From positions 1 through 39,234 of the forward strand of contig CAYLRW010000005.1 in assembly GCA_964386405.1 (NCBI GenBank): a DNA stretch of 39,234 nucleotides, written 5' to 3'. The translations under genes were made by a program, and so were the position numbers. This document shows positions 5,358 to 13,890 of the stretch, one piece after another; the first letter of the stretch is position 1, and each line of letters starts with the position of its first letter. The stretch is from RZYP01 sp964386405 (GTDB taxonomy: Bacteria; Bacillota; Negativicutes; Acidaminococcales; Acidaminococcaceae). The notes below the pieces were generated by a model. That model saw nothing but the letters and a program-made list of their open reading frames with translations, did not search any database and was not told the origin of the DNA.

Positions 5358-7283
5358 ATGGATAAGAAAACCTTATGGGATTTGGACGTTGACGGCCGCA
5401 AGGTGCTCGTTCGTGTGGATTATAATGTGCCAATGGATGAGAACGGCAAAATAACGGACGATACCCGTATACGTGCTTCTTTAGATACTATAAAATATCT
5501 GCTGACAAATAAAGCGGCGGTAATCCTGATGGCACATCTTGGCCGTCCTAAAGGAACGGTTAATAAAAAATACAGTTTGCAGCCTGTTGCGGCTTATTTA
5601 GCTGAATTATTGGGTATGCCAGTAAAATTTGCAAGCGACTGTGTGGGCCCTGAAGCAGAAGCTGCCGCAGAAAAACTTGTTCCAGGCGAAATATTAATGC
5701 TGGAAAATCTGCGTTTTCATGCGGAAGAAGAAAAAAATGATATGTCTTTCGCCGAACAGTTGGCATCTTTAGCTGATTTGTATGTGAATGATGGTTTTGG
5801 CGTCTCCCACAGAGCACATGCTTCTGTGGAAGGCGTTACACACTTTTTGCCGTCGGCAGCAGGCTTTTTGCTGGAAAAAGAAATTCGCTATGTGGGACAG
5901 GCTGTTGAAAATCCGCTGCATCCTTTCGCTGCCATCATTGGCGGGGCAAAGGTATCTGACAAAATAGGCGTAATTGATAACCTGCTTGATAAGGTCGATG
6001 CACTGCTGATTGGCGGTGGGATGGCCAATACATTTTTAGCCGCTAAAGGTTATAAAATCGGCAAATCAATTGTTGAAACAGATAAAATCGATTTAGCGAA
6101 AGAACTGTTGGTCAAAGCAGAAAAGAAAAATGTTAAACTCTATTTGCCTGTTGACCTTGTGATGTCGGAAGCATTTGCTGCCGATGCTAAAAACAAGGCA
6201 CAAGACATTGAAAATCTGGATCAAAGCTGTATGGCCCTCGATATCGGTCCTAAAACAGCTGTACTTTACGCTGAAGCCCTGAAAAATGCAAAAATGATCG
6301 TCTGGAATGGCCCTATGGGTGTTTTTGAGATGGATGCTTTCTGTAAAGGAACGGAAGCGGTGGCTAAGGCTGTCGCTGCTAACAGAGGCGTAACCATTGT
6401 CGGTGGCGGTGATTCTGTCGCAGCTATTGATAAGTTAGGACTTGAAAAAAAGATAAGACACATTTCAACTGGCGGCGGAGCTTCGCTGGAATACTTGCAG
6501 GGATTGGTTTTGCCAGGCATTGCGGCTCTGGACGATATACGCAGGCCAATGGTAGCGGGTAACTGGAAAATGCACAAGAACGTTAGTGAAAGTATTGCTC
6601 TGGCAGAAGATATCGTAGCTGAAACTAACGGGACTTTAAATGAAGTAGTTATTTTCCCTCCATTTACTTCACTGGAGAGTGTAGCTGACGCGATTGACGG
6701 CAAACATGTCGGCTATGGAGCACAAGACTTGCACTGGGAAGATCAAGGCGCTTTTACCGGTGCGGTATCAGGTTCTATGATTGCTGATATTTGCTGTGAG
6801 TATGTAATTGTTGGCCATTCCGAACGTAGAACGATGTTTGGCGATAATGAGGTTGCCGTAGCTAAGAAAGTAGCAGCAACTTTCAGAAACGGCATGAAAC
6901 CGCTTTTGTGTGTTGGTGAAAATGCTAAGGAACGCACTGAAGGTAAAACAGCACGCAAAATAAGCATGCAGATCAATAATGCTTTTAAAGGCTTGCAGGC
7001 AGAGCAAGCAAAAGAGGTGGTTGTTGCCTATGAGCCGCTTTGGGCTATTGGCAGCGGTCAGGCAGCAACTGCCAAAGACGCACAGGAAGTATGTCATTTG
7101 ATTCGTGAAAAATTAACCAAAATGTTTGGTGAAAAAATTTCACGTCAGGTGCGTATTCTGTACGGTGGCAGCGTTAATGAGAAGAATTCCGGTTCTTTTA
7201 AAATCAGCGGTATTGATGGTGTGCTCGTGGGTGGGGCAAGTCTTAACGCTCAAACCTTTTCTGCTATAGTCAGAAGTTTTTAG
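5358..7283 (+). CDS. pgk-tpi: Fused phosphoglycerate kinase / triosephosphate isomerase
   Basis: One uninterrupted 641-residue reading frame encodes two glycolytic enzymes. Residues 1 to about 393 are phosphoglycerate kinase, with RVDYNVPMD, AHLGRP, GGAKVSDKIG, and the nucleotide-loop motifs GGGDSVAA and STGGGASLEYL. Residues about 398-641 are triosephosphate isomerase, with Lys404 in AGNWKM, His487 in VGHSERR and Glu559 in AYEPLWAIGSG. There is almost no linker between GLVLPGIAALDD and RRPMVAGNWKM, and no stop, frameshift or internal Shine-Dalgarno at the junction. Both catalytic sets are complete. A PGK-TIM fusion is known in Thermotoga maritima. An in-frame TTG at 5355 is an alternative start. 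Confidence 0.95.
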   Translation: MDKKTLWDLDVDGRKVLVRVDYNVPMDENGKITDDTRIRASLDTIKYLLTNKAAVILMAHLGRPKGTVNKKYSLQPVAAYLAELLGMPVKFASDCVGPEAEAAAEKLVPGEILMLENLRFHAEEEKNDMSFAEQLASLADLYVNDGFGVSHRAHASVEGVTHFLPSAAGFLLEKEIRYVGQAVENPLHPFAAIIGGAKVSDKIGVIDNLLDKVDALLIGGGMANTFLAAKGYKIGKSIVETDKIDLAKELLVKAEKKNVKLYLPVDLVMSEAFAADAKNKAQDIENLDQSCMALDIGPKTAVLYAEALKNAKMIVWNGPMGVFEMDAFCKGTEAVAKAVAANRGVTIVGGGDSVAAIDKLGLEKKIRHISTGGGASLEYLQGLVLPGIAALDDIRRPMVAGNWKMHKNVSESIALAEDIVAETNGTLNEVVIFPPFTSLESVADAIDGKHVGYGAQDLHWEDQGAFTGAVSGSMIADICCEYVIVGHSERRTMFGDNEVAVAKKVAATFRNGMKPLLCVGENAKERTEGKTARKISMQINNAFKGLQAEQAKEVVVAYEPLWAIGSGQAATAKDAQEVCHLIREKLTKMFGEKISRQVRILYGGSVNEKNSGSFKISGIDGVLVGGASLNAQTFSAIVRSF

Positions 7284-7299
7284 AAGGAGTAATTGATAT

Positions 7300-8829
7300 A
7301 TGACTAAAAAACCTGTCATGCTGATGATTCTTGATGGATGGGGCATAGCCCCAGATTCCCCTACCAATGCAGCAACGAGAGCAAGAACACCGAATTTGAC
7401 AAAACTGTTTGCAACATGTCCGCATACAGAGCTTGTTTGTTCAGGTGAAGCAGTAGGCCTGCCTGAGGGACAAATGGGTAATTCTGAGGTGGGACATCTG
7501 AATATTGGCTCCGGCAGAATCGTTTATCAAGAATTGACACGTATTTCCAAGGCAATTAAGGATGGCGATTTCTTTAAGAATCCGGTGCTGACATATGCTA
7601 TGAAGGCAGCGAAGGAGAAAAAGTCTTCATTACATCTTATGGGTTTGCTTTCTGACGGTGGTGTTCATAGTCACTTAGAGCATTTGCTTGCTTTGCTTCG
7701 TTTGGCCGCAGAACAAGGTCTCAATGATGTCTATATCCATGCTTTCCTCGATGGCCGTGATGTGGGACCCAAAACCGCATTATGTTATATTGAAGAGCTG
7801 GAAACTGCCCTGAAGGACATAAAAGTTGGCCGTATCGCAACTGTTTCAGGACGTTATTATGCCATGGACAGGGATAAACGTTGGGAACGTCTGGAAAAAG
7901 CCTATAAGGCAATTGTCTTACATGAAGGCAAAAAAGCTGTTAGTGCTGCTCAGGGAATCCAAGCTTCTTATGATGCCGGTATAAATGACGAATTCGTCGA
8001 ACCATTTATTGTAGCTGATGACGCACAGGCTTGCATTAAAGAGAATGATGAAGTTATTTTCTTCAATTTCAGACCGGACAGAGCCAGACAGATTACTCGG
8101 GCTTTTGTCGATAAGGATTTCTCCTTTTTTGCCAGACCTTTTGTTTTACCTTCAGAAGCCTTTGTCTGCATGACTCAATACGATGAGACAATTCAGGCCA
8201 AAGTTGCTTATCCGCCGACACCGCTAAAGAATACATTGGGCGAGGTTTTGGCAAAAGCAGGCTTACATCAATTACGCATTGCCGAGACGGAAAAATATGC
8301 CCATGTGACCTTTTTCTTTAACGGCGGAGAAGAAGTTCCTAATCCTTTAGAAGATAGGATACTTATTCCTTCGCCTAAAGTTGCTACTTATGACTTACAA
8401 CCGGAGATGAGTGCTTATCAGGTAACAGATAAGCTGTTGGAAGCTTTAAAAAAGGATATTTATGATGTAATTATCTTGAACTTTGCGAATCCGGACATGG
8501 TAGGGCATACTGGTATTTTTGCTGCAGCTGTCAAAGCTATGGAAGCAATCGACGATAATGTGGGACGTATTACCCAGGCAATAACCGCTCTGGATGGTAT
8601 AGTTTGCATTACTGCCGACCATGGCAATCTGGAAAGAATGGAAGACGAGGGAAGTCACGAGCCCTGCACATCACATACGACCAACAAGGTGCCATTTTTG
8701 CTTATTGGTGACAAGCGAGAGAGAAATTTGCGCACAGGTATTTTGGCCGATATCGCGCCTACACTTTTAGAATTGCTTGCTTTACAGCAGCCGGAAGAAA
8801 TGACCGGCCGCAGTTTATTAATAAAATAA
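7300..8829 (+). CDS. gpmI: 2,3-bisphosphoglycerate-independent phosphoglycerate mutase
   Basis: A 509-residue Mn2+-dependent iPGM of normal length that interconverts 3- and 2-phosphoglycerate. The nucleophile is Ser62 in MGNSEVGHLNIGSGR. Metal-site motifs are LMILDGWG at the N-terminus, NFANPDMVGHTG, and ITADHGNLE near the C-terminus. It starts 17 nt after pgk-tpi with GAAGGAG and is followed closely by eno, so it is an internal gene of the glycolytic operon. Dependence on Mn2+ (known for Firmicute enzymes) is notable because two Mn2+-riboswitch exporters lie elsewhere in the window. Confidence 0.97.
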   Translation: MTKKPVMLMILDGWGIAPDSPTNAATRARTPNLTKLFATCPHTELVCSGEAVGLPEGQMGNSEVGHLNIGSGRIVYQELTRISKAIKDGDFFKNPVLTYAMKAAKEKKSSLHLMGLLSDGGVHSHLEHLLALLRLAAEQGLNDVYIHAFLDGRDVGPKTALCYIEELETALKDIKVGRIATVSGRYYAMDRDKRWERLEKAYKAIVLHEGKKAVSAAQGIQASYDAGINDEFVEPFIVADDAQACIKENDEVIFFNFRPDRARQITRAFVDKDFSFFARPFVLPSEAFVCMTQYDETIQAKVAYPPTPLKNTLGEVLAKAGLHQLRIAETEKYAHVTFFFNGGEEVPNPLEDRILIPSPKVATYDLQPEMSAYQVTDKLLEALKKDIYDVIILNFANPDMVGHTGIFAAAVKAMEAIDDNVGRITQAITALDGIVCITADHGNLERMEDEGSHEPCTSHTTNKVPFLLIGDKRERNLRTGILADIAPTLLELLALQQPEEMTGRSLLIK

Positions 8830-8848
8830 ATTTACGAGGTGAATTAAA

Positions 8849-10141
8849 ATGGCACTTATTTCCGCCGTTTATGCAAGAGAAATTCTGGATTCCCGTGGCA
8901 ATCCAACTGTTGAAGTTGAAGTATGGCTGGATGACGGTTCTATGGGAAGAGCTGCTGTTCCTTCCGGCGCATCTACAGGAGCCTACGAAGCCGTTGAATT
9001 GAGAGACGGTGACAAAGAGCGCTATATGGGCAAGGGTGTGTCCAAAGCAGTTGATAATGTCAATGATATTATCGCTGAAGCATTAATTGGCCTTGATCCT
9101 ATCAGACAAGTGGAAATCGATAACATGCTGATCAGGCTTGATGGTACGCCTAATAAGGGTAATCTGGGTGCCAACGCCATTCTCGGTGTTTCTATGGCAG
9201 TAGCAAAGGCAGCTGCGGCATCTGTTGATGTTCCGCTTTATATGTATTTGGGCGGTGTTAATGCCAAAGAACTGCCTGTGCCGATGATGAACATCTTAAA
9301 TGGTGGAGCACACGCCGATAATAATGTTGATATTCAGGAATTTATGGCTATGCCTGTTGGTGCTCCCAGCTTCAGCGAAGCATTGCGCATGAACACAGAG
9401 ATTTATCACAATCTGAAAGCAGTTTTGAAAGAACGTGGACTTTCAACAGCCATTGGCGATGAAGGCGGCTTTGCGCCAAACCTGTCTTCTAATGAAGAAG
9501 CAATCGAAGTTATTGTGGAAGCTATTAAAAAAGCAGGCTATAAACCAGGTGAAGAGGTTGCTATTGCTCTTGATATAGCTGCCAGTGAAATTTACAAAAA
9601 TGGTAAATATCATCTTGCAGGTGAAGGCGTTGTTAAGACTTCAGCACAAATGGTTGAATATTATGCTGCTCTTTGCGAAAAATATCCTATTGTGTCTATT
9701 GAAGATGGTCTTGATGAGGACGACTGGAAAGGTTGGACGCTTTTAACTAAAAAACTTGGCGACAAGGTTCAATTGGTCGGTGATGATTTGTTCGTCACGA
9801 ACTCTGAACGTTTGAGCCGCGGTATCAGCGATGGTGTTGCCAACTCCATCCTGATCAAAGTAAATCAAATAGGCACTTTGACTGAAACCTTCACTACAAT
9901 TGAAATGGCCAAACGTGCAGGTTATACTTGTGTAATTTCTCATCGCAGCGGTGAAACTGAGGACACCACATTGGCTGATATTGCAGTAGCAGTTAATGCG
10001 GGACAAATCAAAACCGGCGCACCGGCACGTACTGATCGCGTTGCTAAATACAACCAATTGCTGCGTATTGAAGAAGACTTGGCCAGTGCTGCACAGTATA
10101 ATGGCAAAAAAGTTTTCTATAATCTCAAAAATTTAAAATAA
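8849..10141 (+). CDS. eno: Enolase
   Basis: A 430-residue phosphopyruvate hydratase of standard length that converts 2-phosphoglycerate to phosphoenolpyruvate. Recognisable segments are AREILDSRGNPTVEVE at the N-terminus, SGASTGAYEAVELRDGD, the metal-ligand regions DIAASE, SIEDGLDEDDW and VGDDLFVTN, and the family signature LIKVNQIGTLTET followed by SHRSGETED. It is the last gene of the operon; a strong terminator follows 14 nt after the stop codon. Confidence 0.98.
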   Translation: MALISAVYAREILDSRGNPTVEVEVWLDDGSMGRAAVPSGASTGAYEAVELRDGDKERYMGKGVSKAVDNVNDIIAEALIGLDPIRQVEIDNMLIRLDGTPNKGNLGANAILGVSMAVAKAAAASVDVPLYMYLGGVNAKELPVPMMNILNGGAHADNNVDIQEFMAMPVGAPSFSEALRMNTEIYHNLKAVLKERGLSTAIGDEGGFAPNLSSNEEAIEVIVEAIKKAGYKPGEEVAIALDIAASEIYKNGKYHLAGEGVVKTSAQMVEYYAALCEKYPIVSIEDGLDEDDWKGWTLLTKKLGDKVQLVGDDLFVTNSERLSRGISDGVANSILIKVNQIGTLTETFTTIEMAKRAGYTCVISHRSGETEDTTLADIAVAVNAGQIKTGAPARTDRVAKYNQLLRIEEDLASAAQYNGKKVFYNLKNLK

Positions 10142-10154
10142 TATTTTAAAAAAA

Positions 10155-10184
10155 TAAGGCTGACCTATGGTCAGCTTTATTTTC
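10155..10184 (+). terminator. Terminator of the glycolytic operon
   Basis: AAGGCTGACC (10156-10165), loop TAT, GGTCAGCTTT (10169-10178) and a following ATTTT form a classic intrinsic terminator with one G-U pair. Confidence 0.9.
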
Positions 10185-10233
10185 AATGTGATAAAATAAA
10201 CGTTAATGGTAGTATCCAAAATAAGCTTTTTAA

Positions 10234-10262
10234 TTGTACCTGATTTTAGTTTGTGGTAAAAT
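10234..10262 (+). promoter_or_regulatory. Promoter of secG
   Basis: TTGTAC at 10234-10239, a 17-bp spacer and TAAAAT at 10257-10262. The transcript would begin about 25 nt before the secG start codon. Confidence 0.6.
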
Positions 10263-10294
10263 ATCATGGTACGAACTGTAGAGGAGGTATAATT

Positions 10295-10525
10295 GTGTAC
10301 GAAACGATTTTAATGGTACTAGAGGTTCTCGTCAGCTTAGCTTTGATTGCTGTGGTTCTCATGCAATCAGGTAAAAGTGCTGGCTTGTCAGGTTCTTTCG
10401 GCGGTGGTGGAGAAACTTTCTTCGGCGGTAAGAGCAATGACATGGACGCAATGCTTGCAAAAGTCACGATTTTTTTAGGGATAGTTTTTGGCGTTTTGAC
10501 TTTGCTCATTGCTAAGATTTCCTAA
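10295..10525 (+). CDS. secG: Preprotein translocase subunit SecG
   Basis: A 76-residue protein with two membrane helices (about residues 3-20 and 54-74) joined by a glycine-rich loop (GLSGSFGGGGETFFGG). This is the SecG pattern. SecG stabilises SecYE and eases SecA-driven export. GTG 10295 is chosen because GAGGAGGT lies at 10281-10288; an in-frame GTG at 10253 lacks a good site. secG next to rnr and smpB is the usual Firmicute order, but here hppA is inserted. The stop codon lies inside a small hairpin, CCTAATGA/TCATTAGG (10522-10545), that lacks a T-run. Confidence 0.92.
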   Translation: MYETILMVLEVLVSLALIAVVLMQSGKSAGLSGSFGGGGETFFGGKSNDMDAMLAKVTIFLGIVFGVLTLLIAKIS

Positions 10526-10602
10526 TGAATGCTTCATCATTAGGTGAAAGAGTCCTTTGTACCGATAAAATATAAAAACGTATTTTGAAAGGGGTATAGG
10601 TC

Positions 10603-12624
10603 TTGAGTAATTATCTGATGTTGTCTATGGTTACTGGATTGATTGCTTTAGCGGTCGCTTATATGCTGACTGCCGGTATTGCAAAATCCAGCGCGGGTAA
10701 TGCCCGCATGCAAGAAATATCCGGGTATATTCATGAAGGGGCAATGGCTTTTTTGTACAGGGAGTATAAATATCTTGCTGTCTTTATAGTTGTTGTAGCA
10801 GTTCTGATTTCCGCATTCTTACATGTTTCTACAGCTGTTTGTTTTGTTTCAGGTGCTATTTTCTCTATTCTTACTGGTTACTTTGGTATGATTGCAGCTA
10901 CTAAGGCTAATGTGCGTACAGCTGAAGCAGCTCGCGGCGGCATAGCTCCCGCATTGAAAATTGCTTTTTCCGGCGGCGCAGTCATGGGTCTTGGTGTCGT
11001 AGGCCTCGGAGTGCTCGGCCTCTCCGCTTGTTATTTTATATTTGATCAAAATATAGACATTGTTACCGGCTTTGGTTTGGGAGCAAGTTCTATAGCTTTG
11101 TTCGCACGTGTTGGCGGCGGTATTTATACCAAAGCTGCTGACGTTGGTGCTGACCTTGTTGGAAAAGTCGAAGCTGGCATTCCGGAAGATGATCCGCGTA
11201 ACCCAGCCGTTATTGCCGATAACGTAGGTGATAATGTCGGCGACGTAGCCGGTATGGGCGCAGACCTTTTTGAATCTTATGTTGGCGCTATTATCTCTGC
11301 ATTGACACTTGGCGCTGTTATTTACAAAGATGGCAAAGGCGTCGAATTTGTTTTCATGCTAACCATTGCTGGTATAATCGCCTCTATTATTGGTGTTATT
11401 TATGCACGCAGCAGTAATTCTCAAAATCCTCAGACCGCTTTGAACAATGGTACATATGTTGCCGGTGCGTTGGTAATAATTGCTGCAGGTTTTCTGAGTA
11501 ATTCTATTTTCGGTGATTTGCGTGCTTTCTTTGCAATTATCTCGGGTCTTATTGTAGGTCTCGTTATTGGAAAAATTACTGAAATCTACACTTCTTCTGA
11601 TTTTAAACATGTCCAAAAGATTGCTCAGCAATCTGAAACCGGTCCTGCAACAACGATTATTTCCGGCCTCGCTGTTGGCATGTATTCCACCTTCTGGCCA
11701 GTATTCTTCATTTGCATCGGTGTTCTTGTCGCTTTCTTTGTAATGGGCGGTGCGGCAAACTCAGACATGGGTATCTTCGGTATTTCGTTGGCAGCAGTAG
11801 GTATGCTTTCTACTACCGGCTTAGTCGTTGCTGTAGATGCTTACGGACCTATCTCTGACAATGCCGGTGGTATTGCCGAGATGTCTTACCTGCCTCATGA
11901 AGTACGTGAAATAACTGACAAGCTCGACTCAGTAGGTAATACAACAGCAGCTATTGGCAAGGGGTTTGCAATCGGCTCCGCAGCTTTGACGGCTTTGGCA
12001 CTGTTCTCTGCTTATGCGCAGACTGTTGACCTGAAGGTTATGGATTTGCTCAATCCTATTACGTTGGTTGGCCTTTTCGTAGGTGCAACCCTTCCATTCT
12101 TGTTCGGTGCAATGACAATGGAATCTGTTGGTAAAGCAGCTTATGAAATGATTGAAGAAGTACGTCACCAGTTCCGTACCATTCCTGGTTTGCTGGAAGG
12201 TACAGGCAAAGCGGATTATCGCCGTTGTGTAGATATTTCTACCGCAGCTGCTTTGCATGAAATGATGATTCCTGGACTGATGGCAATCGTTTCACCGCTC
12301 TTGATGGGTATGTTGTTTGGCGTTGAAGCTCTCGGCGGCATGATTGCTGGCGCAGTTGCTTCCGGCGTTCTTGTGGCTATACTGATGGCTAATGCCGGCG
12401 GTGCTTGGGATAACGCCAAGAAATACATTGAAACCGGTGCTCATGGCGGCAAAGGCAGTGATGCCCACAAGGCTGCTGTTACCGGCGATACTGTAGGCGA
12501 TCCGTTCAAGGATACTTCCGGTCCTGCAATGAACATTCTTATTAAATTAATGACTATTGTGTCTCTGGTATTTGCTCCGTTGCTTGCGAAGTACGGCGGT
12601 ATCTTACTGGGCTGCATGAAATAG
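10603..12624 (+). CDS. hppA: Membrane-bound ion-pumping pyrophosphatase, K+-dependent type
   Basis: A 673-residue protein with about 16 membrane helices that couples pyrophosphate hydrolysis to H+ or Na+ export. Active-site motifs include DVGADLVGKVE, DDPRNPAVIADNVGDNVGD, and a second set near the C-terminus (GDTVGDPFKDTSGPAMN). In the segment GNTTAAIGKGFAIGSAALTA the residue after GNTT is alanine. K+-independent enzymes have lysine there, so this is the K+-requiring subfamily, which includes Na+ pumps. The ion is not settled by eye. TTG 10603 is used, with AAAGGGG upstream. It lies 77 nt after secG. Confidence 0.93.
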   Translation: MSNYLMLSMVTGLIALAVAYMLTAGIAKSSAGNARMQEISGYIHEGAMAFLYREYKYLAVFIVVVAVLISAFLHVSTAVCFVSGAIFSILTGYFGMIAATKANVRTAEAARGGIAPALKIAFSGGAVMGLGVVGLGVLGLSACYFIFDQNIDIVTGFGLGASSIALFARVGGGIYTKAADVGADLVGKVEAGIPEDDPRNPAVIADNVGDNVGDVAGMGADLFESYVGAIISALTLGAVIYKDGKGVEFVFMLTIAGIIASIIGVIYARSSNSQNPQTALNNGTYVAGALVIIAAGFLSNSIFGDLRAFFAIISGLIVGLVIGKITEIYTSSDFKHVQKIAQQSETGPATTIISGLAVGMYSTFWPVFFICIGVLVAFFVMGGAANSDMGIFGISLAAVGMLSTTGLVVAVDAYGPISDNAGGIAEMSYLPHEVREITDKLDSVGNTTAAIGKGFAIGSAALTALALFSAYAQTVDLKVMDLLNPITLVGLFVGATLPFLFGAMTMESVGKAAYEMIEEVRHQFRTIPGLLEGTGKADYRRCVDISTAAALHEMMIPGLMAIVSPLLMGMLFGVEALGGMIAGAVASGVLVAILMANAGGAWDNAKKYIETGAHGGKGSDAHKAAVTGDTVGDPFKDTSGPAMNILIKLMTIVSLVFAPLLAKYGGILLGCMK

Positions 12625-12635
12625 TAATGTTATTA

Positions 12636-12664
12636 AAGCCACATCGAAAGATGTGGCTTTTTTG
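12636..12664 (+). terminator. Terminator after hppA
   Basis: AAAGCCACATC, loop GAAA, GATGTGGCTTT followed by TTTTG: an 11-bp perfect stem with a tetraloop and T-run. Confidence 0.93.
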
Positions 12665-12685
12665 TTGCCTTTAATGGTTATTAGT

Positions 12686-12713
12686 TTTGTCGAGGCCTTA
12701 AAAATGCTATAAT
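12686..12713 (+). promoter_or_regulatory. Promoter of the esterase-rnr-smpB operon
   Basis: TATAAT at 12708-12713 is preceded by TGC, an extended -10 element. TTTGTC at 12686-12691 is a weak -35 at a 16-bp spacing. The extended -10 can compensate. Confidence 0.6.
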
Positions 12714-12746
12714 AGAAGAAACTATGACACCGGAGGTAGCTAATCG

Positions 12747-13481
12747 TTGACAGTTATAGAGGGAGCAGAACAATATTTTTGGCAGAATGGTGAAAAAGGA
12801 GTTCTGCTGATTCATGGTTATACAGGCTCGCCAGCTGAGCTAAAATTGCTGGGAGAATACTTGAACAAAAATGGTTATTCAGTTTTTGGTGTGCGTTTAC
12901 CTGGACATGGTACAACACCGGAAGAGTTAAATAAAACGAGTTGGCCGATGTGGTACGCGGCCGTCAGGAAAGCTTACACTGAATTGAGCGAGTGCTGCAA
13001 TGAGATATCGGTAATTGGATTATCAATGGGCGGCTTGCTGGCAATGAAATTAGCTGCGGAAGAACCAGTAAAAAAAGCTGTTTTCCTAGCGACTCCGATT
13101 TATGTCTATGACAAGAGAGCACATTTTGTGCGTTTTGCCAAGTTCTTTAAAAAATGGGTTAAGAAGAAAAGCCGCAATTACTGTGTTGATCAAAAATATA
13201 ATATAGCGTATGATGTAATGCCATTAAAAGCTTTAGACAGCTTAATGAAATTAATTAATCATTGTGTCAGCAAGGTCATTCCAACAATTACAGTACCTTG
13301 TTTGATTATGCAATCAAGGCAAGAGCATACTGTGCGGCCTGAAAGTGCAGAATTTATTTATGAAAACGTACAAGCTAAAGATAAAAAATTGATTTGGGTT
13401 GAAAATGGTGGACACATTTTAACTTTAGGCGAAAACCGCACAGAAGTTTTTGATAACATTTTAAAATTTTTAGAGGAGTAA
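12747..13481 (+). CDS. Carboxylesterase, Est30/YvaK-like alpha/beta hydrolase
   Basis: A 244-residue alpha/beta hydrolase resembling Geobacillus Est30 and B. subtilis YvaK, whose gene also lies between secG and rnr. The oxyanion segment is LLIHGYTGSP, the nucleophile is Ser93 in GLSMGG, and the histidine is His223 in NGGHILTL. The position matching the Est30 catalytic aspartate is Glu193 (SRQEHTV). Family members hydrolyse short-chain esters; the natural substrate is unknown. TTG 12747 is used, with GGAGGT at 12732-12737. The next gene starts 4 nt after the stop codon. Confidence 0.85.
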   Translation: MTVIEGAEQYFWQNGEKGVLLIHGYTGSPAELKLLGEYLNKNGYSVFGVRLPGHGTTPEELNKTSWPMWYAAVRKAYTELSECCNEISVIGLSMGGLLAMKLAAEEPVKKAVFLATPIYVYDKRAHFVRFAKFFKKWVKKKSRNYCVDQKYNIAYDVMPLKALDSLMKLINHCVSKVIPTITVPCLIMQSRQEHTVRPESAEFIYENVQAKDKKLIWVENGGHILTLGENRTEVFDNILKFLEE

Positions 13482-13485
13482 TAAA

Positions 13486-13890
13486 ATGGAAGAACCAAAG
13501 GAATACACATGGTGCTTTGCTTGCGGCAAAGCAAATCCTATTGGCTTGAAGCTGGAATTCGAACGTAATGATGAAGAATGCAGTGCAACTTTTATACCAC
13601 AGCGAGAGCACCAAAGTTACGACGGCAGAATGCACGGCGGATTGATCAGTACTTTGCTTGATGAGGTTATGGGCAATTATTTGTATATTACAACCGGTAA
13701 ACCTGCCTATACGGCAAAAATAGAAGTGCGTTTCCGTCAGCCAGTCTTTATTGGTGAAAAAATTAAAGCTGTTGCACGGTTAAAACGTAAGAAAGGCCGT
13801 CTAGTTGAAATGACGGCTCAAATTATAAAGGAAGACGGAGTTTTGGCTGCAGAAGCCGAGGCCAAAATGATGTGTGAAGGTGAATTATGA
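13486..13890 (+). CDS. PaaI-type hotdog-fold thioesterase
   Basis: A 134-residue single hotdog domain. The N-terminal CFACGKANPIGLKLEF and the central helix RMHGGLISTLLDEVMGNYLY mark the PaaI/4HBT thioesterase superfamily, which hydrolyses acyl-CoA or acyl-ACP thioesters. The aspartate in LLDEV lies on the hotdog helix, where family members usually carry the catalytic acid. Its stop codon overlaps the start of rnr (ATGA), so the genes are translationally coupled. Substrate unknown. Confidence 0.8.
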   Translation: MEEPKEYTWCFACGKANPIGLKLEFERNDEECSATFIPQREHQSYDGRMHGGLISTLLDEVMGNYLYITTGKPAYTAKIEVRFRQPVFIGEKIKAVARLKRKKGRLVEMTAQIIKEDGVLAAEAEAKMMCEGEL

